Shown: one piece after another, positions 1 to 12,300 of the stretch
Layout of the letters: each line of letters starts with the position of its first letter
Numbering within the stretch: the first letter of the stretch is position 1
Source of the DNA: Perognathus longimembris pacificus
Taxonomy: Eukaryota > Chordata > Mammalia > Rodentia > Heteromyidae
Direction: 5' to 3'
Length of the DNA stretch: 64,000 bases
Assembly (NCBI RefSeq): GCF_023159225.1
Contig: NC_063168.1
Coordinates: 60,615,398 to 60,679,397 of the forward strand
The notes under the pieces: model-generated
Seen by the model: the letters and a program-made list of their open reading frames with translations, nothing else
The model's database searches: none
Told to the model about the DNA's origin: nothing
Made by a program: the position numbers and the translations under genes

Positions 1-19
1 CACCAAACAGAAACTTCTT

Positions 20-226
20 TTGTTTTTTTTTTTGGCCAGTCCTGGGCCTTGGACTCAGGGCCTGAGCACTGTCCCTGGCTTCTTCCCGCTCAAGGCTAGC
101 ACTCTGCCACTTGAGCCACAGCGCCGCTTCTGGCCGTTTTCTGTATATGTGGTGCTGGGGAATTGAACCTAGGGCCTCGTGTATCCGAGGCAGGCACTCT
201 TGCCACTAGGCTATATCCCCAGCCCC
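20..226 (-). mobile_element. ID_L-Geo SINE, young 'GCGGGAAG' subfamily
   Basis: T-rich start, then the reverse complement of the Geo monomer and the ID_L monomer, ending CCCCAGCCC. A 12-bp TSD CAGAAACTTCTT flanks it (8-19 and 227-238). Confidence 0.9.
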
Positions 227-393
227 CAGAAACTTCTTATACTTCCCAAATTTGTTCAAGGCCCTGCTGACTGCCTCTACCTGGTATGTGTATGGCCTTT
301 GCTATGCTCCCTTACGGCACAGCAACCAACGCCTCCATAGGAAATCAAGTGGCACCCACACGAAGAGCAGCCACAGTCCGCTCCACAGCTTAC

Positions 394-3300
394 CAGAGGG
401 TTCCTCATGTGTTAAAGTTATTTCACTAATCTCCTTATCATTTTCATTCTGCTCCACTTGGCTGAGTTGAGAGCTGTGTTCTATAAAAAGCAGCACCAGA
501 GCATGTTGTTACTTATTTCATGAGAGAATCACGAAAACAAAAACAAAAGCAAGAGAAGCTATGTACATACATAATCATCAGTTTCAACTAATCTTAATAA
601 AGTTTCCAATAAATGTGCCTTAGATGTCTCATAGAGAATCACCAGTTTTCCACTTGAAATTCTTTTGAACTAAAACTTACCTGGATACTTACTGAAAGCC
701 TTAAAAATGTACATACTACTTGGAGTACAAATTGTATTTCCAGGAATATATTTTTAAATATTCAGAACTAAGCACTGAGATTTATTATTTATACAATGTG
801 TTTTCACACTGTGTTTTCATAACAGCAATATATTTTCACAGTAGCAAAAATTAGGAAACAACTTCCATAGTTAGCAAATGAAAGCTAAATAATGGCACAT
901 GTATGCAATGGCTCACAACACCTCTTAGTTAAAATTTTTCTTTTTTTTTTTTTTTTTTTTTTGCCAGTCCTGGGCCTTGGACTCAGGGCCCGAGCACTGT
1001 CCCTGGCCTCTTCCCGCTCAAGGCTAGCACTCTGCCACTTAAGCCACAGCGCCGCTTCTGGCCATTTTCTGTATATGTGGTGCTGGGGAATCGAACCTAG
1101 GGCCTCGTGTATCCGAGGCAGGCACTCTTGCCACTAGGCTATATCCCCAGCCCAAAATTTTTCTTTTTTAACCTAAGACAGAAAACAGGCTGGAAACAGC
1201 CTGGGTAACATAATTCTCATGCTGTCAAAAAGAAAAAGAAGGGGCAGGGTCAGAATACCTTATCAACTTAAGATTATTTTTTGGCAGTAAAGGGTTTGAA
1301 CTCGGAACCTGTGCTTATTAAACAGGTCCCAGTTCAGCTATAGATTTATTTAATCTTATAAACCAAGTTTTAAAACCTGTGCTACATTTTTGCATGCATG
1401 TAGATTTTGCTTCCCTAAAAGAAATACACAAACAAATCCAATCTTACTGCCCCCTTGGTGCTGAGTATAAACCAAAAACCAGGTCAGACAAAAAAGTATG
1501 AATAAAATACCTCTTGTAAAAGGCACAGTATTTTCCAGTAACTAAACAAACCAAATGGCAAATACAAAAGGTGGACCTCTCACAAATGGGGGGAAAAGTT
1601 AACCTCACTGTCCCTGTGGGACCTGAAGGTAAGTCAAGAGAAAGCTATATTCCAGGGGACTCACACCTGTAATTCTAGCTACTCAGGAGGAAGAGAGGTG
1701 GGAATCACAGTTCAAAGCCAGCCTGGGCAGCAAAGTCCATGAGACTAAACTAAAAAAAAAAAAAACAAAAAAACAACAAAAAACTACCAAAAAAGCCAGA
1801 AGTGGAACTGCGTCTCAAGTGGTAGAGCACTAGCCTTGAGCACAAAAGTTCAGGGACAGCACCCAAGCCCAGAGTTCAAGCCCCAGGATGGGTAACAAAC
1901 AAATAATAGACAAGCCTGATTTCTTTGGAATTAGATACGGATTCATTCCTATACAGATTAAATGCAGTTTTAATTTTTTCCTCATACTCCCCATTTTTTT
2001 TTTAAATCTTAAATTTGCTAAGCAGTTCGGCCAGAAAAATAAATACTGAAGTTAACAAAGGAGAAGAGGGTATTAAAAGATAAATAAAGCTGGATGCTGA
2101 TAGCTCACACCTATAGTCCTAGTTACTCAGGAGGCTGAGATCTGAGGATCATGGTTCAAAGCCAGCCTACGTAGAAAAGTCTGTGAGATTCTTATTTCCA
2201 ATTAACCACAAGAAAACTGGAAGTAGTAATGTGGCTCAAAGTGGTAGAGCACTAGCCTTGAGCAAAAAGAGTCAAAGACAGCGCACAGGCCCTGAGTTTC
2301 AGCCCCACTACCAACAACAACAACAACAACAAAAAGATAAATAATGATTTCTAGGGATGAGATTCTGAGAGTTTTCTCTTTTATTATTTGGACTTTTGTG
2401 CATGATCTAAAATTTCTAAAATGAATATATGTACTCATTTCTCAATCAGAAATAAAGAAATCAGTCAATCCTCTCAACATTTCTTATCAAATCTTTTCAG
2501 AGGTAGTTATATGCTAGGCTCTCTGCTAGGTTCTATACACAAAATGATGAATGGTCTTTCTTTAAAATATCAGTTCAGTAAGTAACAATCTCTGCTTCAA
2601 GGATAGGGAGTAAAGTAAGGGGAAGCTTATCCTGAGCTTATCACAGACCAGACCCCACCACCCATATTACTTCATTGCCTTCCAACTTATTCATACAGTG
2701 GCAGCAGCTCAGAATTGTAATTCAGCAGCTAAGGCTTCCAATTCCATGGATTTCAATCTTGTGTAATTCTGAAGCACACTGGAAATACCTGCCCTTAATT
2801 TGCAATGGAATAAATAAGAAATGGCAAAGAAGATCAAGAAGTTATATTCCTTTACTATAGAGCATCCCACATTTACAGGGTTCAAATGCACAGGCAAAAA
2901 CTGCTTTTGCGCTGGGTGCTGGCGGCTCATGTCTGTAATCCTACCTCCTCAGGAAGGTGAGATCTGAGGATTGCGGTTCAAAGCCAGTCTGGGCAGCAAA
3001 AGTCTCCATGAGACTCTTATTTCTAATTAACCACTAGAAACTGGAAGTGGTGCTGTGGCTCAAGTGGTAGAGCGCTAGCCTTGAGCTGAAGAGCTCAGGG
3101 ATAGCACCCAGGCCCAGAGCTCAAGGCCCTCGACCCATTTCCCACCCGCCTACCCCCAAAATTGCTTTTGTTTTTTTCTTTTTTGTCAGTCAAGGGGCTT
3201 GAACTCAGGACCTGGAGGCTGTCCCTAAGCTCTTATTACTCAAGGCTAGTGCTCTACCACTTTGAGCTACAGCTCTACTTCTGGTTTTTGAGTGGTTAAC

Positions 3301-6300
3301 TAGTGATAAGGGTCTCATGGAGACTTTTTCTGCCCAGGCTGGCTTCGAACCACGATCCTTAGATCTCGGCCTCCTGAGTAGCTAGGACTGCAGGTGGGAG
3401 CCAGCAGCATCTGGCTGTGTTTACATCTCTAACCCAGTGATTCACAGTTAATGAAAATGCCCCCACTGAACAGCAGAGAGAGAAGACCAAAACTACCATG
3501 ACTTTTTGTGTCCTCAGAACACGGGAGATCTGCGGGAGCACTCGTTTCCTGCACTGCTGGTTCTGGCTCTGTCTCCTCAGGCAGCCTACTGCTTCCCTCC
3601 TCCACTTTCTTTTCATGCTCCTCCTTTTCTTTCTCTTCCTCCTCTTCCTCTTCCTCCTCCTCTTCCACTTCAGGTTCATCCTTGGTTTTCAATAGAGCAG
3701 GAGGGAGGTCTGGACGCCTGGGGGGCAGCTTCTATAAAAGAAACAGAACCACAAAAAAGAGTGTCCGCACAATGACAAAATGTCAACTCTTTTCCAGGAG
3801 GTTAACCTAAAATGTGTAGAATGTAACCTGTCTAGGTTAATAAGCCCTGCAAAAGTTTGTTGCAAGTTGAACTATCGCATGGAATTTTGTCCCCCTATGG
3901 ACCCTCAGAAAATGTCTAAGATGTTGAGATTGTCACGCTGGATCTGTAACTAAGTCGTAGAACACTTGCCTAGCATGTACAAGGCCCAAAGTCCGACCCC
4001 CAGCTTGCAGGGAACTATATTTACTCCAGGTAAGTAATAGTAGGAATTATGTCCTGTTTATATCTTGATATTAATGGACCTTAAATTACAAAAATCTCCT
4101 AAGAAGTAATTTTTGATAGCACATTTTCAAGGAAACAACATATATAAATTAATAAACAGCTCCTGAAAAAAGGAAGACATTTCTCAAAGAATAAATCCAT
4201 ATATATTTGGGGGGTGGGGGGTAAACAATGTCTATGTTGCTCAGGTTAGTCTTGAACTCTTTGGCCACAAGCAATCTTCCTGCCTCAGCTCTATGCCACA
4301 ATATCTAGAAAGCCACATATTCTAGCCAAAGCCTTTCAATAAAAGGGCTTAGGAGCCAGGTACAGATGACTCACACCTATAATCTTAGCTACACTGGAGA
4401 TGGAGACTGAGATCTGAGAATCGGGGTTTGAAGCTAGCCCAAGCAGAAAATCTGTAAGACTCTTATCTCCAGTTAACTACCAAAAAGACTAGAAGTGGAG
4501 CTATGGCTCAAGTAGCAGAGTACTAGCCTTGAATAGAAAAGGCTCAGGGATAGCACCTAAGACCTGAGTTCAAGCTCTAGTATAGCACACACGCGCGCAC
4601 ACACACGTACTTAGAGGTGCTAGTTGTAGTGGTTCATGCCTTTAAACTGAGCACAAGGGAGATAACAGGGAGGAGGATTATGAATTTGAGGTCATCCTAG
4701 GCTATCCAGTGAGACCATGCCTTGGGAACAAACAAACAAAAGCCAAAAATACTTAGAAAAAAAAAAACGGGTTGCCTTTTCATAATAGGAAGATACCAAA
4801 GTATACTTTGAGGATATCTTTTTCTTTCTTTTGGGGGGGGGGGTGCTAGTCCTGGGGCTTGAACTCAGGGTCTGAGCATTGTCCCTAAGCTTTTATTTAT
4901 GGCTCAAGGCTACTCTTACCACTTGAGCCACAGTCCCACTTCCAGCTCTTTTGGCAGTTTACTGGAGATAAGAATCTCACAGAGGCCAGGTGCTAGTGGC
5001 TTCCACCTGTAATCCTAGCTACTCAGGAGCTCGGAGGATTTCAGTTCCAAGCCAGCCCATGCAGAAAAGTATGTAAGACTCTTATCTCCAATTACCCACC
5101 AGAAAACTGGAAGTGGCCTAAAGTGGCTCCAAGTGGTAGAGTTCTTTTGCCTTGAGCACATTTTTTAAATACAGGATTTAAAGTATTTTCCTGCTATTTT
5201 AAACTCCTACTCCCACCCCCAAAGCCTCTATATTAGGTAACTTACTTAGAATACATAGCTGAGCTATGGGCTAGCAATGTACTTTAGCGGTATAAAGTGC
5301 TTGCATACCATGAGAAAGGCCCTGGATTTGATCCCTAGCACAAGAAAACCACCAGAGGGCAGTTTACCCCATTTCAAAATTAATTGTATCCCTTTAAAAT
5401 TCATTTTTTCCTTCACAAATCTGTTTATGGTCCAAACCCCTAGCACCTCAAAATGTAACTGTATTTGGAGATCATGTCTTCAACGTGATTAACTTATCAT
5501 GAGTCATTTAGTGTAGGGTCCTAAATTGGTGTCTTTAGAGAACACACCAGGGTGCAAGTGCACAGATGGACAATTACATGAAAAAGCAGCAAGAGGCAGC
5601 CATCTGCATGCCAAGGAGGAAAGCAATTCTGCCAGCATTATGATCTTGAGCTTCTACCATCTACAACTGTCAGAAAACAAATTTCTACATTTTAAGCCAA
5701 CCAATCTATGGTATTTGTTACAGTGACTCAGGCCAACTTATATACAGGACTCAGTTCCTTGGAATGACAAAAATCTGTACATAAAACAAAAATGTATATC
5801 AGTGAGGCATTATACAAAAGTAGAAAGAGGGCTGGGAATATGGCCTAGTGGTAGAGTGCTTGCCTCGTATACATGAATCCCTGGGTTCAATTCCTCAGCA
5901 CCACATATATAGAAAGGGCCAGAAGGGGTGCTGTGGCTCAAGTAGCAGAGTGCTAGCCTTGAGCAAAAAGAAGCCAGGGACAGTGCTCAGGCCCTGAGTT
6001 CAAGCCCCAGGACTGGCAAAACAAATAAACAAAAAAAGTAGAAAAACCATGAAACTCAGGAGACCAAACACCCAGATTTGTCACCTTAAATATGTAATGA
6101 CTATACAATCTGTATCTTCCTCTCTAACTAGCTTCTCATATACAAGGCACAGTAATTACCACACAGTAAGGGTATTGGATGGACTAAATCAAGTATAGAA
6201 AAAATATATATGGCAGAGGCAAGCACATAAGCTATAATGATCCATTCCTAAATTCAAAATTCATTAAAAATTAATAACCCTATGTTCTAATTTACAAATC

Positions 6301-9300
6301 AATTACTTGCAAAGTTTCTTGAATCACTTTACCAATCCCTGACAACTCTAAACTGAACAACAACAACAAAAAACCTAATAATCCAATTCTGGGTAGGATA
6401 ATGATCATACCAAGCTCACAGCTCTTTTGTATATCACCATGGAATGAGTCATTTGTACTTTTATTTTAAATAAAAGAAAATTTACACCAGCACTGAGAAA
6501 AGAAAGGAAAGAAGGGAGGAAGGAGGGGAAAGAGGGAGGGAAGGGGGGAGGAAAAGAGGGAGGAAGAATGACTGGCTCAGGAATAACTCAACATCCTGAT
6601 TTACAACTTACCCCTACTGTTCCAGTTTTTAATTTGAATTTGCTTCCTCCTTTCATAGCACCAAAGAGAGGCAATGTAAGCTTCTTAGCTTTGTTTTCTA
6701 AACCTGAATTGTGTGGTTCAGACCTAAAATGAAAGAACAATTATATTCATCTGTTCCAGTCCAAGGCTTTCCCTAAAAACACCATGACAATAACAAAATA
6801 ATTTTTGACAAACCAGAGCAACAACAAAAATACCACAATTTGGGCGCCAGTGGCTTAAACCAGTCATCATAGCTACTCAGGAGGCTAAAATCTGAGGATT
6901 CTGGTTCACAGCCAACCCAAGCAGGAAAAATTTGTGAGACTCTTATCTCCAATTAACCACAAAAATTGAGAAATGGAGCTGTGGCTCAAGTAGTAGAGTG
7001 GTAGCCTTGAGCAAGAAAGCTCAGGGACTGCACTTAGACCCTGAGTTTAAACCCCAGGGTTGCAACGGACTTGGCAACTTGTTAGACACAACTTGTTAGA
7101 TTTGGCTAAAATGACCATTAGAAGTAGGTAGTGATGACAGAGGAAAGCTTAAAAGTTTCAGAATGGGCCAGGGGGGTGGGGGGGAGGGGGAAGGACCTTC
7201 CTCCTCATGGACAGACTGATCATTCTGACTCATAGTGACCTGTATCAGCCAGGTGCCGGGTGGCTACTCAGGAGGCTGGGATCTGAGAATTGCAGTTCCA
7301 AGGCAGTCCAGGCAGGAAAGTCTACGAGACCCTTTTCTCCACTTAACCACCCAAAAGGCTAGAAGTAGGACTGTGGTTTAAGTGGTACAGCCACTAGCCT
7401 TGGATGAAAAGCTTAGGGACAACACCTAGGCCCTGAAATCAAGACCCAGAAATGTTATTTAAAAAAAAAAAAGGAAGAAAGGAAAGACAGAAGAGAAGAA
7501 GGGAGAAAGAGGGAGGGAGGGAGAGAGGAAAGGAGGGAGGAAAATGACTTCCCTGGTCCAGCCTGAAGCCACCTTTTACCTAAGTCTCTCCCTGATGTTC
7601 CAGGACCCAGACTCACTGCCTTTTCCCATGTCAGAAACCACTACCTTATGAAGGCTACCAAAATAACCTGCCTTCCTAGCCCAAATTACCCTCCTTCAAA
7701 TCATGGCCCTCCACACCCATGCTCAGGCCTCAGGAGGGCTCTGGTGCCAACACAGATGTTTTTCAGCTGTACTAAATCTTGGTGTTTAACAGCAACATTA
7801 AACCGATGGGAGAGGCCTAGAGAATATGCAAAGATTTGCTCAAAGGAGGTAACAATTCTTAACAAGAAAAAATAAGGTGTTGAGGGTGCTAGGATCCATG
7901 ATAAGAATCCATCTTTTGTCCATGAAACTGTGAAAACAAAAATTAAGCTAGTTTTATGCTTGTACTTCAAACTGCAAAAGCTATAGCTACAGTGCATATA
8001 AAATCTATGCCATAGGTTTTATACACAGGATGTAGGGCATACTAATACACGCTTGTTGACAATCTAGGGCTACCTAAACGAATTTTCTACAACAATGGAG
8101 ATTTTTTTTTTAATTTTCTACATTGCACTGTCCAATACAATAGACACCAGCCCCATGTGGCTATTGAACACTTGGAATGTGGCTACTATAACTAAAGATG
8201 CAAATTTTTAATTTCATTAAAAGAAGTTTTCATTGTAATAGCATATAGACACTGAGTGCTATTCTAGACAGTACAGACCAAAAGAGAACAAGAAACATCC
8301 TGCAGCTAACCACCCTCATAAGTAAGTAAATCCCTTTTTCTCTTGTGTGGTTTGGTATGTATTCATCATTTATAGGTCTTCATATATTAGAAAACTTGGC
8401 CTTGGGACATTTGCTTTTTTATTTATTTATTTTTCTTTTTGCAGGCCTGAAGCTTGAACTACGGCCTGGGCACTGTCCCTGAGCTTCTTTTGCTCAAGGT
8501 TAGCACTCTACCACTTGAGCCACAGAGCCATTTCCAGCTTTTTCTGTTTATGTGGTGCTAAGGAATCGAACCCAGGGTTCGTGCTTGCTAGGCAAGCATT
8601 CTACCACTAAGTCACCTTCTGAGCCCTACGTTTGTTTTCTAAAAAGTTTATTCTACACTAAAAGATTGAGTTTTAAAAAAATGCCATAGCCTTGCAATGC
8701 ACCATAGCTTCCTCTAAAAACACTGCAGCAATTGATGTTTCACAAATGAAAGCAGTTTTCAATGTCTCCAGGAAAGTGCTGGGGAACGAAACGGTCAGTG
8801 ATAAAGGGCTGGACTTCCATGCATGAGGCCCTGGGTTTGATCACTATTACTGGAAAACAAAAAAAAATTGTTGTTTATATTTCTACTATATAATTGTTGT
8901 CTAAGTAGATAAAAGGACAATTCAAAGTATTACATCTGCTATTATGCTTATTTTAAATTCCAAATTAACTACTTACTTCTTTAGTTCTGGAATCTCTGCT
9001 GGCTTTACAATTTTTATTAACCCTTTAAGTCTCTGTTGTTCTTTCCTCAACTCAAAAGTTCTCAGGTGAAGTTTCTTCCGGGACACACCATCTAATGCAC
9101 TGCCTGATTTCATTTCTGACATGAATGCATCTAAAGAATCTTGAGATGGTGACTCTGACAAAGCTGTTGAAAGAAAGGAAGATAACACTTGTTTAGAAAG
9201 ATAGTCCCAAATAATGAAATTTCAGCCAAAGTTTCCACAGAGAAGTCACTAACAAAGCTGAGTATCTGTGAAACCTTGGTTAGTGATTTTTGTCTGACTG

Positions 9301-12300
9301 GGTTCGTTCTCTTCAACTGTTAAGAGATGAGGTTAAACCAAATGATACAGGATATTCTTTCTAGTTCTAAAATGCAACAGTGCTCCTTAGAAAAACTGCA
9401 TATTCTATCTTCCCTATTAGCAAATGAAGCCCCAGGACTAGCCACACTACAGTATCATTATAGGTGGTCAAGAAATAGTTAATGTCCTTACCTTTGCTTG
9501 AGGCCTTGAGCCTCTCAGAAATTTCAGAGAGCTCCTTTTCAGCATCATTTAACTTTGCAACCTATAAAAGCAAAATTGACAATGTTAGCTTTCCTTCTTC
9601 CAAATTACGTTTATCATCTTCCTTTTTCACTTCTATAAAATTTGAGAGAATTTAGAAATCCAGCTAAATCTGATCTTTATGGAGTTAATACTTTTCATGT
9701 GCTTATTCTAGCTGAATTTCTAAATTAAAGAACTGAGAATTAATAGAATAAGTAACCAACACTTTATTTTACTCAAAAGAAAATACTCAAAGTATTTTTT
9801 CACTGATGAATCAAAAAAAAATAAATAAATGGATGCTGGATAATGGTTTAATCTCTGAATATGATTAGAGTGTTAAATGCATGCAATCTATAAACCTAAA
9901 ATTCTAGAAAGGCTATCACATTTCAGATTAGTATCAAACTATCCTAAAATTCCTTTGATTCCTCTTGACTGTCAAAGTCCTAAACTCAGTTCCACCTGTG
10001 ATGCCCTAACATGGAGCCTTTTCTTTTCTAGGAGTAAGAACATATCCAAAGAATGTTTATTAATGAATCAATATCAACCTGGAGGAAAGTCTCTAGTAGC
10101 AAGACCATTTTTCCCCCAATAACTTGGATAAAACTGGTTGTTAGCATTACATTTACACTTCACAAAAATTATATATCAGGACCAGATTTCCATTCTACTG
10201 CTTTAAAAACTGGAACTATGAACTGGGCACCAGGGGCTCACACCTGTAATCCTAGCTGCTCAGAAAGCTGAGGTCTGAAGAGCTACATTTGAAGCAAGCC
10301 TAGGCTGAAAATCTGTGAGACTCTTATCTCCAAATAACCAGCACAAAGCCAGAGTGAAGGCATGGCTCAAGTAACAGAGTGCCAGACATCAGTGAAAAAG
10401 CCAAGCAAGAGCACAGGCCCAGAGTTTAAGCCCCAGTTATTGGCATAAAAAAAAGTGTAACTATCATAAAACAGATTTAAATAATAAATTGTTGTGTGTC
10501 TTTTTAAATAAACTGCCACAAGTATTCCTTTTTTTTTTTTTTTTTTTGCCAGTCCTGGGGCTTTGGACTCGGGCCTGAGCACTGTCCCTGGCTTCTTTTT
10601 GCTCAAGGATAGCACTCTGCCACTTGAGCCACAGCGCCACTTCTGGCCATTTTCTGTATATGTGGTGCTGGGGAATTGAACCCAGGGCTTCATGTATACG
10701 AGGCAAGCACTCTTTGCCACTAGGCCATATCCCCAGCCTTGCCACAAGTATTTCTATAATTAAACTTGCCAGTGATTCAAAGGTCTCTGGCTTTTCATCG
10801 ATCTTCCCAGCCTTCTTCATTCGGTTCAAACGCTTCTTCTCCACCAGGCCAGTTCTATCAAGGAATGTGTCATCATCACTATCATAAAAATCTTCATCTT
10901 CCCAGTTCTTGGCTTTCCTTTTCCGAGATACTAGAGGTAAGAAGATTGGTAATTAAACTTTTTTAAAAGTGAAAAGAAGGAAAGCAGGCAAGCAACTTAA
11001 TAAAGGATTCCATAACTTCCAACCCATATATGAAAACAAAGGTCTAGCTGAATGTGGCGGCACACAATTATAATCCCAGCACTCAAGAGAATGAGGTAGA
11101 AGGACCCAAAGTTCAAGGCCAGCCTGGGCACCATAACAAACTTTAGCTCAGGGGCTAGGGATATGGCCTAGTGGCAAGAGTGCTTGCCTCATATACATGA
11201 GGCCCTGGGTTCAATTCCCCAGCACCACATATACAGAAAATGGCCAGAAGTGGCGCTGTGGCTCAAGTGGCAGAGTGCTAGCCTTGAGCAAAAAGAAGCC
11301 AGGGACAGTGCTCAGGCCTTGAGTCCAAGCCCCAGGACTGGCCAAATAAATAAATAAATAAATAAAACTTTAGCTCAAATAAATAAAACAAAAACCAGAC
11401 AGCTAAACCCTGAAACCATTATACAAAGTGAAAAAAGGTCAGAAACAAAATGATATGTATCTCATTATTCTATTTATCTGAGGTATCTAAAGTAGTCACA
11501 TTTGTAGACAGAAAAGTAAAATGGCAGTTGGTTCAGCCGCAGTATGGGATGATGGGAGAGTTCTGAGATGGATGGTGATGATGGCTACACAACAACGTGA
11601 ATATACTCAGCGTACAATTCAAGTGGTACAACAAAAATAGATAGCTGAGTGAGCAAAAGGCTCCTAAAAATCAGTGAATGGGGCTGGGAATGTGGCTTAG
11701 CAGGAGAGTGCTTGCCTAGCATGCATGAAGCCCCGGGCTCCCTTCCTCATCACCACATACACAGAAAAAGCCGGAAGTGGCACTGTGGCTAAAGTGGTAG
11801 AGTACCAGCTTTGAGCAAAAAGGAAGCCAGGGACAGTGCTCAGGTCCTGAGTCCTAAATAAATAAATAAATAAATAAATAAATATCAATGAGTAGCTGGG
11901 TGTCAGCAGCTCATGGCCATAATCCTACTCAGAGGGCTGAGATCTGAGGATCATGGTTCAAAGCCAGTCTGGACAGGAAAGTTCATGAGACTCTTTTGTT
12001 GTTGGTGGTGGTGTTTGTGTTGGTGGTGATGATGGTCATGGTGTGGTTGTCTTGGGGCTTGAACTCAGGCCTGGGCCCTGTCCCTGAGTTTTTAGCTCAA
12101 GGCTAATTCTCTATACTATGAGCTACAATATCACTTCCAGTTTTGTTTTGTTTTGTTTTTGCCAGTCCTGGGGCTTGGACTCAAGGCCTGAGCACTGTTG
12201 CTGGCTTCTTTTTGCTCAAGGCTAGCACTCTGCCACTTGAACAACAGTGCCACTTCTGGCCTTTTCTATATATCTGGTGCTGAGGATTCGAACCCAAGAC

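Noticed and set aside
302..393. Continuation of the SLC4A1AP exon past 394
   Set aside because: A good GTAAGC donor ends the exon at 394; the residues that follow do not resemble kanadaptin. The true last exon is off the left edge.
4586..4608. Short spaced repeats as a CRISPR-like array
   Set aside because: The repeats here are AC/CG microsatellite and SINE copies in a mammalian genome; there is no regular repeat-spacer pattern anywhere in the window.
5830..5900. tRNA gene candidates in the ID_L monomers
   Set aside because: A- and B-box words are present, but the copies are SINE heads followed by Geo and an A tail; the cloverleaf arms are not kept.
10367..10844. Reading frames of 126 codons over SINEs with words such as [10 protein letters not shown] or LSTVPGFF
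   Set aside because: The same peptides recur at each ID_L-Geo copy in the window. They are translations of the SINE, not genes.
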